Positions 45,989 to 57,143 of a stretch of 64,000 nucleotides of DNA are shown in pieces (positions within the stretch are counted from its first letter, which is position 1; the number at the start of each line of letters is the position of its first letter). The notes under the pieces were generated by a model. The model did no database searches. It was not told the origin of the DNA and worked only from the letters and a program-made list of their open reading frames with translations. The position numbers were made by a program, and so were the translations under genes. Origin of the DNA: Yersinia nurmii (GTDB lineage Bacteria > Pseudomonadota > Gammaproteobacteria > Enterobacterales > Enterobacteriaceae); NCBI RefSeq assembly GCF_001112925.1, contig NZ_CPYD01000010.1, forward strand, positions 1 to 64,000. The letters run 5' to 3'.

Positions 45989-47203
45989 ATGCAATCATTT
46001 GACGTAGTTATCGCCGGTGGCGGTATGGTAGGACTGGCGCTAGCCTGTGGTTTACAGGGAAGTGGCTTACGTATTGCCATTTTGGAGCATCATCAGCCGG
46101 AAGACGAACTCCCCGTTCCGCTGACGGGCGCACCGGAACTGCGGGTTTCTGCTATCAACGCCGCCAGTGAAAAGCTGCTTCAGCATGTTGGCGTCTGGGA
46201 CAGCATTCTAGCGATGCGTGCCAGCCCTTATGACGGAATGGAAGTTTGGGACCAGGACAGCTTCGGTAAAATTGCTTTCCGCGCCGATGAGTACGGTTTT
46301 AGCCATTTGGGCCATATCATTGAAAATCGGGTGATTCAACAAGCATTATGGCAGCGCGCCAGCCAGTTGCCTGATATCACTCTGCTGGCTCCGGCAAGCC
46401 TGAAACAGGTAGCCTGGGGGGAAAACGAGGCTTTTATTACTCTGACCGATGATCGACTACTTAGTGCGAGACTGGTGGTGGGTGCCGACGGCGCGAATTC
46501 CTGGCTGCGCCAACATGCTGATATTCCGTTGACTTTCTGGGATTATGGCCACCACGCGCTGGTGGCGACTATTCGCACCGAAGAACCGCATCAGGCTAAG
46601 GCGAGACAGGTGTTTCATGGTGACGGTATTCTGGCATTTCTTCCGTTTAGCGAGCCAAATCTCAGTTCGATCGTTTGGTCATTAGCACCAGAAAAAGTGG
46701 CTCGACTTGCCGAATTACCGCCGGACCAGTTTAATCGTGAGCTGGGGGTCGCCTTTGATATGCGTTTAGGAATGTGTCAGGTTGAAAGTGATAGACAAAC
46801 ATTTCCACTGATGGGGCGTTATGCCCGAAGCTTTGCCGCACACCGTCTGGTGTTGGTCGGTGATGCCGCTCACACAGTACATCCACTGGCCGGGCAGGGC
46901 GTGAACCTTGGCTTCATGGACGCCGCGGAGCTGGTTTCGGAGCTACGACGTTTACAGCGTCAGGGGAAAGATATCGGTCAGCACCTGTACTTACGCCGCT
47001 ATGAACGTCGCCGTAAGCACAGCGCCGCACTGATGCTGGCGGGGATGCAGGGCTTTCGTGAACTGTTTTTTGGCAATAATCCGGCCCAAAAGCTCTTACG
47101 GGACATTGGCTTAACGCTGGCAGACTCTCTCCCCGGCGTGAAACCTAAACTGGTGCGTCAGGCAATGGGGCTGAATGATATTCCCGAGTGGTTGCAACCT
47201 TAA
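45989..47203 (+). CDS. ubiI: 2-octaprenylphenol hydroxylase (C5 hydroxylase)
   Basis: FAD monooxygenase of ubiquinone synthesis, formerly VisC. The 404-aa sequence has VVIAGGGMVGLALACGLQ, the mid motif VVGADGANSWLRQ and LVGDAAHTVHPLAGQGVNLG. Residues 33-60 form a loop with LTGAPELRVSAIN typical of UbiI. Last gene of the ygfB-pepP-ubiH-ubiI run. Confidence 0.95.
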   Translation: MQSFDVVIAGGGMVGLALACGLQGSGLRIAILEHHQPEDELPVPLTGAPELRVSAINAASEKLLQHVGVWDSILAMRASPYDGMEVWDQDSFGKIAFRADEYGFSHLGHIIENRVIQQALWQRASQLPDITLLAPASLKQVAWGENEAFITLTDDRLLSARLVVGADGANSWLRQHADIPLTFWDYGHHALVATIRTEEPHQAKARQVFHGDGILAFLPFSEPNLSSIVWSLAPEKVARLAELPPDQFNRELGVAFDMRLGMCQVESDRQTFPLMGRYARSFAAHRLVLVGDAAHTVHPLAGQGVNLGFMDAAELVSELRRLQRQGKDIGQHLYLRRYERRRKHSAALMLAGMQGFRELFFGNNPAQKLLRDIGLTLADSLPGVKPKLVRQAMGLNDIPEWLQP

Positions 47204-47691
47204 CTGCTCGATTGAAAAAATCTAATTCCAGCCCCGTTTTCGCATTACATTTTCTCATGAAATGCCGGATGCCTAAAAGTTGAAACTGAGGGCTATCCGG
47301 CATTTTAGTTATATAACATCGGTGTTTTTACTAATTATTTGTTAATTTTGTGTCTCTGTACGCAGTTTGCCAGTTGAAAACTCTGCACAATACCCCTGCC
47401 TTTTGTGGTTGCTGAACCGCCCACCTTGTATTTTAGCTTATGGCTCCTTAGTCGATTCAGTGATAACGTCAGGTGAAAGGTATCGTTTGCGTCTCGGTGT
47501 TTAGCCGCAATTTCACGACCGTTCACCGAAGTCTGATGATTTGGTCTGACGCAACGTTCTGTTGAGCAAGTCAGCCGGTGCCAGCGGTAAGGTCATAAAC
47601 CTATTTATGAACCTGAATTATCTTTATCGCGTATTGGCGCCCTGAATTTCTCTTGTGTCCGGAACACTGTTTGAGTGAAAAGAGGGAAAAG
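47204..47691 (+). promoter_or_regulatory. Intergenic region ubiI/gcvT
   Basis: About 490 bases. It holds a long-loop hairpin after ubiI (47259-47307) and the gcvTHP control region. A CTAAT element like those bound by GcvA is seen at 47331-47335 within AT-rich DNA suited to Lrp. No glycine riboswitch aptamer is visible; enterobacteria use GcvA/GcvR and Lrp instead. No credible ORF. Confidence 0.5.
47259..47307 (+). terminator. Terminator-like hairpin after ubiI
   Basis: AAATGCCGGAT (47260-47270) pairs perfectly with ATCCGGCATTT (47295-47305) around a 24-nt loop and is followed by TAGTTA. It lies 56 nt past the ubiI stop. Confidence 0.55.
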
Positions 47692-48789
47692 ATGGCAAAG
47701 CAGACTCCACTGTACGACCAGCATGTGGCGTGCGGTGCGCGCATGGTAGATTTCCATGGCTGGATGATGCCGCTGCATTATGGCTCCCAGTTAGATGAGC
47801 ACCATATCGTTCGGCAAGATGCCGGTATGTTCGATGTTTCCCATATGACCATTGTTGATTTGCACGGTGCGCGTACCCGTGAATTCCTGCGTTATCTGTT
47901 GGCGAATGATGTCACCAAACTTACCCAGCCGGGCAAAGCCCTCTACACCGGTATGCTGAATGCATCTGGTGGCGTTATCGATGATTTGATCGTCTACTTC
48001 CTGAGTGAAGACTATTTCCGTCTGGTGGTTAACTCCGCGACTCGCGACAAAGATCTGGCTTGGATCACTCAGCACGCAGAACCTTACGGCATCGACATTA
48101 CCGTGCGTGACGATTTGGCGCTGGTTGCCGTTCAAGGGCCGCAGGCTCAGGAGCGCGTAGCGACTTTATTAAGCGCAGAGCAAAAACAAGCTATTGCCGA
48201 CATGAAGCCATTCTTTGGCGTGCAAACCGGCGACCTGTTTATTGCCACGACCGGTTACACCGGCGAAGCGGGCTATGAAATTGCCTTACCAAAAGAGCAG
48301 GTCGTTGATTTCTGGCAAAAACTGTTGGCCGCTGGCGTGAAGCCCGCCGGTTTGGGCGCGCGGGATACCCTGCGCCTAGAAGCCGGAATGAATTTATATG
48401 GTCAGGAAATGGATGAAGGAGTCTCCCCTCTGGAAGCCAATATGGGATGGACCGTGGCTTGGCTACCGGAAGACCGCCAGTTTATTGGTCGTGAAGCGCT
48501 GGAACAGCAGCGAGCCAAAGGCACAGACAAACTGGTTGGCCTGATCATGACCGAAAAAGGCGTATTGCGTAACGAACTGCCAGTGCACTTCACCGATGAC
48601 GCGGGCAATGTACACACCGGTGTGATTACCAGCGGCTCATTCTCTCCTACGCTAGGCTTTAGTATCGCTTTGGCTCGAGTACCTGCGGGTATTGGCGAGC
48701 AGGCAGTGGTGCAAATCCGTAACCGTGCTATGCCGGTTAAGGTCACCAAACCGGGTTTTGTGCGAGCAGGTAAAGCGATCGCGCTGTAA
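47692..48789 (+). CDS. gcvT: Glycine cleavage system T protein (aminomethyltransferase)
   Basis: Transfers the methylene group from the lipoyl arm of GcvH to tetrahydrofolate, releasing ammonia. The 365-aa protein has [31 protein letters not shown] N-terminus, [12 protein letters not shown], and [10 protein letters not shown] with [18 protein letters not shown] near residue 225. The ATG at 47692 follows GAGGGAAAAG; the open frame begins 13 codons earlier. First gene of gcvTHP. Related in fold to YgfZ, encoded about 8 kb downstream. Confidence 0.97.
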   Translation: MAKQTPLYDQHVACGARMVDFHGWMMPLHYGSQLDEHHIVRQDAGMFDVSHMTIVDLHGARTREFLRYLLANDVTKLTQPGKALYTGMLNASGGVIDDLIVYFLSEDYFRLVVNSATRDKDLAWITQHAEPYGIDITVRDDLALVAVQGPQAQERVATLLSAEQKQAIADMKPFFGVQTGDLFIATTGYTGEAGYEIALPKEQVVDFWQKLLAAGVKPAGLGARDTLRLEAGMNLYGQEMDEGVSPLEANMGWTVAWLPEDRQFIGREALEQQRAKGTDKLVGLIMTEKGVLRNELPVHFTDDAGNVHTGVITSGSFSPTLGFSIALARVPAGIGEQAVVQIRNRAMPVKVTKPGFVRAGKAIAL

Positions 48790-49224
<435 letters not shown>

Positions 49225-49231
49225 GAGTATC

Positions 49232-49266
49232 GCCCCGTTTCAGTTGCTGAACCGGGGCTTTTTTTT
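49232..49266 (+). terminator. Intrinsic terminator between gcvH and gcvP
   Basis: GCCCCGTTTCAG (49232-49243) pairs with CTGAACCGGGGC (49247-49258) with one mismatch and a 3-nt loop, and is followed by eight T. It starts 7 nt after the gcvH stop and ends 51 nt before gcvP, inside the expected operon. Confidence 0.88.
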
Positions 49267-49317
49267 GTATCGACCGACCGTATCCCGTCCCATGCTTGAT
49301 TCAGGAATTTGTAGCAA

Positions 49318-52197
49318 ATGACCCAGACTCTCAGCCAACTTGAACATAACGACGCGTTTATCCAGCGCCACATCGGCTCTAACGCCGAGCAGCAGCAAGA
49401 AATGCTGGCTACTGTAGGTGCCCGTTCGTTAAGTGCATTGATCCAGCAGATTGTTCCGGCAGATATTCAATTGCCGGGTCCGCCGCCGGTAGGTGACGCA
49501 GCCACTGAACATCAGGCTCTGGCCGAACTTAAAGCGATTGCCAGCCAAAACCAACGCTATAAATCCTATATCGGGATGGGCTACAGCCCGGTGCTGACTC
49601 CGCCGGTTATTCTGCGCAATATGCTGGAAAATCCGGGCTGGTACACCGCTTATACCCCTTATCAGCCGGAAGTTTCTCAGGGGCGCCTAGAGGCGCTGTT
49701 GAACTTCCAGCAATTAACTCTGGATTTGACCGGTCTGGATCTGGCTTCCGCATCTTTGCTAGATGAAGCTACCGCCGCGGCCGAATCTATGGCGCTGTGT
49801 AAACGCGCGAGCAAATTGAAAGATGCCAACCGTTTCTTCGTTGCAGACGATGTACATCCACAAACTCTGGACGTGGTTCGCACCCGTGCTGAAACCTTCG
49901 GTTTTGACGTTATCGTCGATCGCGCTGAAAAAGTGTTGGAGCTGGACGGCGTCTTTGGCGTGCTGTTGCAGCAAGTGGGCACCACCGGCGAGCTGCACGA
50001 CTACGGCGCACTGCTGGCAGAGCTGAAAAAACGCAAAATTATTACCTGTATGGCCGCCGATTTGATGGCACTGGTACTGCTGACCGCTCCGGGCCAGCAG
50101 GGCGCAGACGTCGCCTTCGGCTCAGCTCAACGCTTCGGCGTTCCAATGGGTTACGGTGGCCCACACGCCGCTTTCTTCGCTTGCCGCGATGAGTTCAAAC
50201 GCTCAATGCCGGGTCGTATTATCGGCGTTTCCCGAGATGCGGCAGGTAACACTGCGCTGCGTATGGCGATGCAAACTCGCGAGCAGCATATTCGCCGCGA
50301 GAAAGCTAACTCTAACATCTGTACCTCGCAGGTATTACTGGCAAACATCGCCGGCCTGTATGCGGTTTATCATGGCCCGCAGGGGCTGCAACGCATAGCC
50401 GGCCGTATTCATCGCATGACCGACATTCTGGCCGCTGGCTTGCAACAAGCCGGCCTGACTCTACGTTTTAAAACTTGGTTCGATACCCTGACCGTTGAAG
50501 TGAAAGACAAAGCAGCGGTATTGGCACGCGCGCTAAGCTTTGGTATCAATCTGCGTACCGATATTCACGGCGCGGTGGGTATTACTCTGAACGAAACCAC
50601 TTCTCGCGAAGATATTCAGACCCTGTTTGCCCTGCTGGCAGGTGATGAACACGGCCTGGATATTGATAAGCTGGATGCGGAGGTGAGCAAAGAAAGCCGC
50701 TCTATTCCCGAAGCTTTAGTGCGTAAAGACCCGATTTTAACGCATCCAGTATTCAATAGTTATCACAGCGAAACCGAAATGATGCGTTATATGCATCGTT
50801 TGGAGAAAAAAGATCTGGCGCTGAATCAGGCGATGATTCCGCTGGGCTCTTGCACTATGAAGCTGAACGCCGCCGCCGAGATGATTCCAATCACCTGGCC
50901 AGAATTTGCCGAGTTGCATCCCTTCTGCCCGCCAGAGCAAGCCGCTGGTTATCAGCAAATGATTGGCCAGCTGTCACAATGGCTGGTGCAACTGACCGGT
51001 TATGATGCTGTGTGTATGCAGCCGAACTCAGGTGCTCAGGGGGAATATGCCGGTTTGCTGGCTATTCGCCGTTACCATGAAAGTCGCAACGAAGCCGGGC
51101 GTCATGTTTGTCTGATTCCAAGCTCAGCTCACGGAACCAACCCCGCGTCGGCACAAATGGCTGGCATGTCGGTGGTGGTGGTGGCCTGTGATAAACAAGG
51201 CAACATTGACCTGCACGATCTGCGTGAGAAAGCAGAAGTTGCCGGTGATGAGCTTTCCTGCATTATGGTCACCTATCCGTCTACCCACGGCGTGTACGAA
51301 GAAACCATCCGTGAAGTCTGCCAGATTGTTCATCAGTTCGGTGGTCAGGTGTATTTGGATGGTGCGAATATGAATGCTCAGGTTGGAATCACAACGCCTG
51401 GTTATATCGGGGCAGATGTTTCTCACCTCAACCTGCACAAAACCTTCTGTATCCCTCACGGCGGCGGCGGCCCAGGTATGGGGCCAATCGGCGTGAAAGC
51501 GCATTTGGCACCTTTCGTTCCGGGTCACAGTGTTGTGCAAATCGACGGTATGACGACGCAGCAAGGTGCAGTTTCTGCTGCTCCGTTCGGTAGCGCATCT
51601 ATTTTGCCAATCAGTTGGATGTACATTCGCATGATGGGCGCTCAGGGACTGAAACAGGCTAGTCAGGTGGCGATTTTGAACGCTAACTACATTGCTACTC
51701 GTCTGAAAAATGCTTATCCAGTGCTGTACACCGGCCACGATGGCCGAGTGGCTCACGAATGTATTCTGGATATTCGTCCGCTGAAAGAAGAAACCGGTAT
51801 TAGCGAAATGGATATCGCTAAGCGTCTGATCGACTTTGGTTTCCATGCGCCGACCATGTCCTTCCCGGTAGCCGGAACGCTGATGGTTGAGCCAACGGAA
51901 TCAGAAAGCAAGGTCGAACTGGATCGCTTTATTGATGCCATGTTGGCTATTCGCACCGAGATCGACAAAGTGGTGAAAGGCGAATGGCCGCTGGAAGATA
52001 ACCCGCTGGTGAACGCGCCGCACATCCAGGCTGAACTGGTGGGTGAGTGGACTCATCCGTATAGCCGCGAGTTGGCCGTGTTCCCAATTGCTGGCGTGAT
52101 GGAAAATAAATACTGGCCGACGGTAAAACGTTTGGATGATGTGTACGGCGACCGTAATTTATTCTGTTCCTGCGTTCCTATCGGTGATTACGAATAA
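49318..52197 (+). CDS. gcvP: Glycine dehydrogenase (decarboxylating), P protein
   Basis: PLP enzyme that decarboxylates glycine and loads the remainder onto the lipoyl arm of GcvH. The 959-aa protein is a fused two-half type; the C-terminal half holds the PLP lysine in [19 protein letters not shown] near residue 708. N-terminal features [18 protein letters not shown] and [17 protein letters not shown] are typical. It has no clear Shine-Dalgarno of its own (GTAGCAA before the ATG). Confidence 0.97.
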   Translation: MTQTLSQLEHNDAFIQRHIGSNAEQQQEMLATVGARSLSALIQQIVPADIQLPGPPPVGDAATEHQALAELKAIASQNQRYKSYIGMGYSPVLTPPVILRNMLENPGWYTAYTPYQPEVSQGRLEALLNFQQLTLDLTGLDLASASLLDEATAAAESMALCKRASKLKDANRFFVADDVHPQTLDVVRTRAETFGFDVIVDRAEKVLELDGVFGVLLQQVGTTGELHDYGALLAELKKRKIITCMAADLMALVLLTAPGQQGADVAFGSAQRFGVPMGYGGPHAAFFACRDEFKRSMPGRIIGVSRDAAGNTALRMAMQTREQHIRREKANSNICTSQVLLANIAGLYAVYHGPQGLQRIAGRIHRMTDILAAGLQQAGLTLRFKTWFDTLTVEVKDKAAVLARALSFGINLRTDIHGAVGITLNETTSREDIQTLFALLAGDEHGLDIDKLDAEVSKESRSIPEALVRKDPILTHPVFNSYHSETEMMRYMHRLEKKDLALNQAMIPLGSCTMKLNAAAEMIPITWPEFAELHPFCPPEQAAGYQQMIGQLSQWLVQLTGYDAVCMQPNSGAQGEYAGLLAIRRYHESRNEAGRHVCLIPSSAHGTNPASAQMAGMSVVVVACDKQGNIDLHDLREKAEVAGDELSCIMVTYPSTHGVYEETIREVCQIVHQFGGQVYLDGANMNAQVGITTPGYIGADVSHLNLHKTFCIPHGGGGPGMGPIGVKAHLAPFVPGHSVVQIDGMTTQQGAVSAAPFGSASILPISWMYIRMMGAQGLKQASQVAILNANYIATRLKNAYPVLYTGHDGRVAHECILDIRPLKEETGISEMDIAKRLIDFGFHAPTMSFPVAGTLMVEPTESESKVELDRFIDAMLAIRTEIDKVVKGEWPLEDNPLVNAPHIQAELVGEWTHPYSRELAVFPIAGVMENKYWPTVKRLDDVYGDRNLFCSCVPIGDYE

Positions 52198-52218
52198 TCA
52201 CTAGAAAGTAACCTCTTA

Positions 52219-52246
52219 TAGGGTCGCGAAAGCGGCCCTTTTTCTA
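52219..52246 (+). terminator. Terminator of gcvP
   Basis: AGGGTCGC, loop GAAA, GCGGCCCT followed by a T run, 22 nt after the gcvP stop. One G-T pair in an 8-bp stem with a GNRA loop. Confidence 0.88.
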
Positions 52247-52368
52247 TCTAAAATCTGCTCAGACTATTACAGTTTATGACTAATGCTGCGCATTATTTCC
52301 TGATTGGAATATAACCCTATCAATGACTACGCTTACTTTTCATATATATAAATATTAGCGTGATTATC

Positions 52369-52803
52369 ATGATTAATGACAGGTTTCTGGGTAGCTGGGG
52401 TTTAGTTTCACAGCATTTTATTTTGCAAGACGGCAGTGTTTCTTTCCCAATGGGCGAGCAGATGTCAGGCCGGATACATTACGAAAAAAACGGCACGATG
52501 GCTGCTCAGCTTTACACCACTAAGCGCCCTAATTTCGCCTCTCTGGACTGGCTGGAAGGCAGTGATGCGGAAATGAAATCGGCTTTTGAAACCGCGCTTT
52601 GCTACTTTGGTAGTTATCAGATTAATGAAGAAAAACAATTCGTTACTCACATTGTTGAAAATAGCCTATTTCCTAATTGGGTTGGCACCCAGATGGTTCG
52701 TTATTATGAGTTTGAAAAAGATCGACTGATCCTGCGTACGCCGACGTTGCCGATGAATAATATCAGGCAGGTAGGGGTACTGATTTGGGAGAAGATTTTC
52801 TGA
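52369..52803 (+). CDS. Lipocalin-like domain protein, function unknown
   Basis: A 144-aa protein without signal peptide or membrane helix. The pattern FLGSWGLVSQHFILQDGSV, then PMGEQMSGRIHYEKNGTMAAQL, resembles the Lipocalin_5 fold (PF13924), in which a GxW motif opens a beta-barrel that may bind a small hydrophobic ligand. A GTG at 52360 is in frame; the ATG at 52369 is preferred, though neither has a good Shine-Dalgarno. Base use is more AT-rich than the neighbours, and E. coli lacks it here. It is followed by ygfF after 38 nt. Confidence 0.75.
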   Translation: MINDRFLGSWGLVSQHFILQDGSVSFPMGEQMSGRIHYEKNGTMAAQLYTTKRPNFASLDWLEGSDAEMKSAFETALCYFGSYQINEEKQFVTHIVENSLFPNWVGTQMVRYYEFEKDRLILRTPTLPMNNIRQVGVLIWEKIF

Positions 52804-52841
52804 CGCTAGACCCTACAACAAAATAAAACAGAGATAATGCT

Positions 52842-53588
52842 ATGGAAAAAATTGCATTAGTCACCGGCGGCAGCCGCGGGATAGGGCGAGCCACCGCATT
52901 ATTACTGGCGCAGCGGGGTTATCAGGTTGGCATCAATTACGTTAACGACGATCGAGCCGCTTTACAGGTTGTGGATCAGATTGTGGCAATGGGCGGCCGG
53001 GCGGTGGCCTTGCAGGCGGATATCGCTGACGAACAGCAAGTTACTGAGTTGTTTAATCAATTAGATAATCAGCTTGGTACTATTACTGCGCTGGTCAATA
53101 ACGCCGGTATTTTGTTTCAACAATCGGGCATTGAAGGCCTGAGTGCGGAACGAATTAATCGGGTACTTAGTACCAACGTGACCGGCTATTTTCTTTGTTG
53201 CCGGGAAGCGGTAAAACGTATGGCAAAAAGACACGGTGGTCGTGGCGGAGCGATAGTTAACGTTTCTTCTGCTGCCGCTAGGTTAGGGGCTCCCGGTGAA
53301 TATCTGGACTACGCCGCATCGAAAGGTGCAATTGATACTCTGACCACTGGCTTATCGCTGGAAGTCGCGGGGGAGGGCATTCGTGTCAACGGCGTACGTC
53401 CAGGCTTTATTTATACCGAAATGCATGCCAGCGGCGGTGAACCGGGGAGAGTTGAAAGAGCCGCCGGTCAGCTACCCATGAAGCGTGGTGGTCAGCCCGA
53501 TGAAGTCGCTGAAGCCATAGTTTGGCTGCTGTCGGATAGCGCTTCTTACGTTACCGGTAGCGCACTAGAATTGGCAGGCGGAAAGTAA
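52842..53588 (+). CDS. ygfF: SDR-family oxidoreductase YgfF
   Basis: A 248-aa short-chain dehydrogenase/reductase. Cofactor motif TGGSRGIGRATALL at residues 8-21, NNAGIL at about 87, catalytic Ser in IVNVSSAAARLG and YAASK with Tyr and Lys near residues 158-162. It closely follows remembered E. coli YgfF, also located by gcvP. Substrate unknown; SDR members reduce many carbonyls. AGAGAT precedes the ATG. Confidence 0.9.
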   Translation: MEKIALVTGGSRGIGRATALLLAQRGYQVGINYVNDDRAALQVVDQIVAMGGRAVALQADIADEQQVTELFNQLDNQLGTITALVNNAGILFQQSGIEGLSAERINRVLSTNVTGYFLCCREAVKRMAKRHGGRGGAIVNVSSAAARLGAPGEYLDYAASKGAIDTLTTGLSLEVAGEGIRVNGVRPGFIYTEMHASGGEPGRVERAAGQLPMKRGGQPDEVAEAIVWLLSDSASYVTGSALELAGGK

Positions 53589-53778
53589 CACTTTGATTGA
53601 GAAGGCTGCCCAAGCAAAAATACGGGCAACAAGCTGTCATCATAAGGATTAGGATAATCGTCATGCCAGCGCTAGTTTTTTAAATATGAGTTATTCAGGT
53701 GTAGATATTCAAACCCTGCGATCAGTGCTCAATAGAAGTATTGCTCTTAAAGCTATCTATGAGATTTCCGTCATGTGA

Positions 53779-54387
53779 TTAGGCTAGCCAGCCCTTAGCC
53801 TGTGCATCCTGTAAATGACGGAATAAATAGCTCCACAGCTCGGGATAATCCTCAGCCACTAACTGATTACGCTCGACAACTTGTTCCAAGCGAATGCCAT
53901 TTTCTACCCAATTTTGTCCGCCGTTATGCAAATTCATCAGCATGGGTAAAATGCGATCCAGAACAGTGGCAAAACGGGCATCAGGCGTTTTTTCATCTTC
54001 ATATTCTTGCCATAGCGCACTAAATTTTGCGTTTTGTTCCGGCGGCAGCATTCCAAACAGGCGTTTGGCTGCGGCGATTTCCTTATCATGGATAGCCGCG
54101 CGCGCCGCCAGATCGTAGACGATCACGTCACCGGCATCGATCTCGACGATATCGTGCAACAGAGCCATTTGAATCACTCGATTGATATCCACATCTTTGC
54201 TGGCATAAGGTGCCAGTGTCATCGCGGCGACGGCGAAATGCCAGCTGTGCTCCGCCGAGTTTTCCTGACGTTTGCAGAAAATAAGCTTGGTTCTGCGTTG
54301 AATACTTTTTAGCTTATCAATTTCCATCAAAAACTGAATTGAATCAGTCAAAGGGCCGAAATCTAGAGCTGGTGGAACGAAAGGCAT
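53779..54387 (-). CDS. HD-domain phosphohydrolase (YfbR/HDDC2-like)
   Basis: A 202-aa protein with the HD metal motif as H-x(n)-HD-x(n)-D: AEHSWHFAVAAM, ALLHDIVEIDAGDVI and a distal Asp in ATVLDRILPMLMN. Relatives are 5'-deoxynucleotidases acting on dNMPs. The ATG at 54387 has GAGG 6 nt upstream and is preferred over the frame start at 54420. No counterpart is known to me beside ygfF/yqfA in E. coli. Substrate is inferred from family only. Confidence 0.85.
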   Translation of the reverse strand: MPFVPPALDFGPLTDSIQFLMEIDKLKSIQRRTKLIFCKRQENSAEHSWHFAVAAMTLAPYASKDVDINRVIQMALLHDIVEIDAGDVIVYDLAARAAIHDKEIAAAKRLFGMLPPEQNAKFSALWQEYEDEKTPDARFATVLDRILPMLMNLHNGGQNWVENGIRLEQVVERNQLVAEDYPELWSYLFRHLQDAQAKGWLA

Positions 54388-54630
54388 AGTAAACCTCGAG
54401 AAAAGTAGAGCGTATACCAATAATGGCGCGTATAGAGTGTAGGCTAGACTACGGGGTATTTCGCTGCCCTGAGCTGGGTTTTAGCCTGTTACCGATTTTC
54501 TCTGGCGATCAGCCCAAGGTTTACAAACAATGACAGATTATTTTGAGCTTACACGTGTACACTGGAATGATTCTCAGATAACCTTAAAGCGGTATTTTTG
54601 CACAATTAACCTGCGAGGATTCCAATAATA

Positions 54631-55365
54631 ATGAACAGGTCAAAACCTGACAGAATGTCCATCACCCGCACCCATAAGAATCAACAGGATACATTAGTAT
54701 TGAACAATGAATCAGTCAGACCGGCATTATCAGAAGCTCAGCCTTATCCATGGGCAGAAGAAATAGCCAACAGCATCAGCCACGGTATTGGCGTGGTATT
54801 AGGCATAATTGGCTTGGTTTTATTACTGGTACAGGCCGTAGACAGTGGCGCAAGTACCACCGCGCTCACCAGCTACAGTTTATATGGTGGCAGCATTATT
54901 GTGCTGTACCTTGCATCCACGTTGTATCACGCAATCCCACATCAAAAGGCTAAGCATTGGCTGAAGAAATTTGACCACTGCGCTATCTATTTATTGATTG
55001 CTGGCACTTATACGCCTTTCTTATTGGTTGGGCTGGACTCCTCTCTGGCGAGAGGATTAATGGCCGTTATTTGGGGGCTGGCGCTGTTTGGCGTTATCTT
55101 CAAACTGGCATTTGCACATCGTTTTGAGGTGCTTTCGCTCATTACTTATCTGACGATGGGATGGCTATCCCTGATCGTGATCTATCAGTTGGCTATTAAG
55201 TTAGATATGGGCGGCATTGCACTACTGGCGATTGGTGGTTTGTTGTATACGCTGGGGGTTGTGTTTTACGCTTCGAAGCGCATTCGCTTTGGCCACGCTA
55301 TTTGGCACGGTTTCGTGCTCGGCGGTAGCTTGTGCCACTTTATGGCGATTTATCTGTACGTTTAA
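54631..55365 (+). CDS. yqfA: Hemolysin III / PAQR-family membrane protein
   Basis: A 244-aa protein with seven predicted membrane helices. PAQR/HlyIII motifs are visible: [16 protein letters not shown] with the conserved Ser and His near residue 50, [26 protein letters not shown], and a C-terminal [15 protein letters not shown] with the metal-site histidines. The N-terminal 30 residues before PYPWAEE are longer than in E. coli YqfA, so an internal start is possible (for example the Met at residue 9). Despite the name, hemolytic activity is doubtful. Confidence 0.92.
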   Translation: MNRSKPDRMSITRTHKNQQDTLVLNNESVRPALSEAQPYPWAEEIANSISHGIGVVLGIIGLVLLLVQAVDSGASTTALTSYSLYGGSIIVLYLASTLYHAIPHQKAKHWLKKFDHCAIYLLIAGTYTPFLLVGLDSSLARGLMAVIWGLALFGVIFKLAFAHRFEVLSLITYLTMGWLSLIVIYQLAIKLDMGGIALLAIGGLLYTLGVVFYASKRIRFGHAIWHGFVLGGSLCHFMAIYLYV

Positions 55366-55474
55366 GATGTAAATCTATTCCAGAACACAAGATTGTTGCG
55401 TTACCCGAAACACCCAGAGTTCTCTCTGAATATCACGATAGTTTCGCTAAAGACAGATACAGTCTGTAGGTTGT

Positions 55475-55503
55475 GAGGCCGGATTTCCGGCCTCTTTATT
55501 TTG
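55475..55503 (+). terminator. Terminator of yqfA
   Basis: A perfect 8-bp stem GAGGCCGG/CCGGCCTC with loop ATTT is followed by TTTATTTTG. It lies about 110 nt past the yqfA stop, between convergent yqfA and ygfZ. Confidence 0.85.
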
Positions 55504-55563
55504 CATTGCCTGGCGATGTTTTCCTGACAGGCTCTACGGGTTGCGAATTGTTCTGGCAGAGGA

Positions 55564-56556
55564 TCAATTACTCTCTTCTAAAGAATACGGTAATGGTTGG
55601 ATACGCAATGTCCCCGCGGTATCTTCCCGTACGCGTAACACGCTATCGGCGGCCAGATCGTTATTTAGAACTGCCTGTACCGAGAGTGAGCCATCTTCCA
55701 GCTGAATCGCTGCCAATACTGTACCTGTACGACGCCAATTTTCACCCAATTGCCATTCTAAGCTGTCACCGGCTTCAGGAGTGCTGCTGCCTTGCCCCGC
55801 AAGCCAATACAAGGCGCGTTTATTTGCTCCGCGATATTTAGCTCGAGCAACCATTTCCTGGCCCGTGTAGCAGCCTTTGGTAAAGCTGATACCATCCAGA
55901 GCCTGAATGTTTGTTGCCTGAGGTATAAACTGGGCGCTATTCGGGCCATCAATAATGGGGAATCCAGCTTCTATTTCTAACGCCAACCACTGCTGGCTGT
56001 CATTTAACTGGGCATTTTCACCCAATTTCTCTACCAAGTTGGCGGCCTGGGGGGCATCAGTCACCAACAGGAAACGTTCTGTGGGCGTAGTAAAATGCAG
56101 CAATGTAGAATCACCGGATTGGACTACCGGTTTTTCTGGTGTCGGTAAATCAGGGAAAATCTGAGCCAGCGCTTCTCTTGCCTGCGCCCCGGCAATTCCC
56201 AGCAAGACACTGTCAGATGGAATAGCAAAGGTCACTTTCGAGAATACGGCATATTTTTTCAGCTCGGCCAACTGGTTTTCCAGCACATTGCGGCGTTCAA
56301 TAAAGGCCAAACCTTCGCCACGATGGAAGAGCCGCAGATTGCTCCACATTTTACCTTTTGCGTCACAGTGCGCGGTCAAAACGTGTTGGTCTGCCGCGAG
56401 TGCACCAACGTCTGCGGTGAGTTGACCTTGAAGATATTTAACGCGATCGGCGCCGGTTACCGTAACTAATGCCCAGTCATCCAATGAAATCAGAGTCAAA
56501 GGTAACGCAGAAGAGGCGGAGGGGTGACGCGCAGGGAAAGGAGTTGCATATGCCAT
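55564..56556 (-). CDS. ygfZ: Folate-dependent tRNA-modifying/Fe-S maintenance protein YgfZ
   Basis: A 330-aa GcvT-like folate-binding protein that supports Fe-S enzymes, including MiaB. The signature [12 protein letters not shown] with its conserved cysteine is near residue 228, and [10 protein letters not shown] with [17 protein letters not shown] sequence near residue 45-70. The start at 56556 ([11 protein letters not shown]) is preferred; the frame extends 28 codons upstream over the region shared with sdhE's promoter. Divergent from sdhE, as in E. coli. Confidence 0.94.
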   Translation of the reverse strand: MAYATPFPARHPSASSALPLTLISLDDWALVTVTGADRVKYLQGQLTADVGALAADQHVLTAHCDAKGKMWSNLRLFHRGEGLAFIERRNVLENQLAELKKYAVFSKVTFAIPSDSVLLGIAGAQAREALAQIFPDLPTPEKPVVQSGDSTLLHFTTPTERFLLVTDAPQAANLVEKLGENAQLNDSQQWLALEIEAGFPIIDGPNSAQFIPQATNIQALDGISFTKGCYTGQEMVARAKYRGANKRALYWLAGQGSSTPEAGDSLEWQLGENWRRTGTVLAAIQLEDGSLSVQAVLNNDLAADSVLRVREDTAGTLRIQPLPYSLEESN

Positions 56557-56876
56557 ATTACATCCTACCAAAAGGTGCCGTGAACTGATGATCCAATGGT
56601 AAAAGAGGCGGGAGGCTTTGCAAAGAGTAATTATCCGCATACACCATTGTTACAATACATCCTGCGGTACAATGCGCAAAAATAACAATGAGCGCGGATT
56701 AATGCGGTTAAAAAAACCGCATTGCTTTATCATTTCACGCCTTAGTCCGCGTTTTGGCGGCGATAACCTTCCCGTCAGGCGTCGCAAATTGCTACTCTAT
56801 TCACGAGTTGAATCTTTGGCAGAGCGACCATACGGCCGGATTCAGAAAACATTTTAAGCAAGGGGTCAATCAGGAC

Positions 56877-57143
56877 ATGGAAATTGATAATAAAGCTCGT
56901 ATCCACTGGGCATGTCGTCGCGGTATGCGTGAGCTGGATATCTCCATTATGCCGTTTTTCGAGTATGAATATGACACGCTGAGCGATGATGATAAGCGCG
57001 TATTTGTCCGCTTACTGACGAGCGATGATCCTGACCTATTCAATTGGCTGATGAATCATGGGGAGCCGCAGGACAGCGAGCTGAAACGGATGGTTCAACT
57101 GATTCAGATGCGAAATAAAGCCCGTGGCCCAGTGGCGATGTGA
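56877..57143 (+). CDS. sdhE: FAD assembly factor SdhE
   Basis: Promotes covalent attachment of FAD to succinate dehydrogenase SdhA and to FrdA. The 88-aa product has the RGxxE motif within [19 protein letters not shown]. The ATG at 56877 gives [11 protein letters not shown]; the open frame extends 41 codons upstream but the family start is clear. The gene overlaps cptA by 20 nt, so the two are coupled. Confidence 0.96.
   Translation: MEIDNKARIHWACRRGMRELDISIMPFFEYEYDTLSDDDKRVFVRLLTSDDPDLFNWLMNHGEPQDSELKRMVQLIQMRNKARGPVAM

Noticed and set aside
47204..47691. Glycine riboswitch before gcvT
   Set aside because: No tandem aptamer-like structure is visible, and enterobacteria control gcvTHP by GcvA, GcvR, Lrp and PurR.
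51124..51846. 240-aa minus-strand ORF
   Set aside because: Antisense shadow of gcvP.
55473..55841. 122-aa plus-strand ORF after yqfA
   Set aside because: Begins in the yqfA terminator and overlaps the ygfZ 3' end in antisense; no family resemblance.
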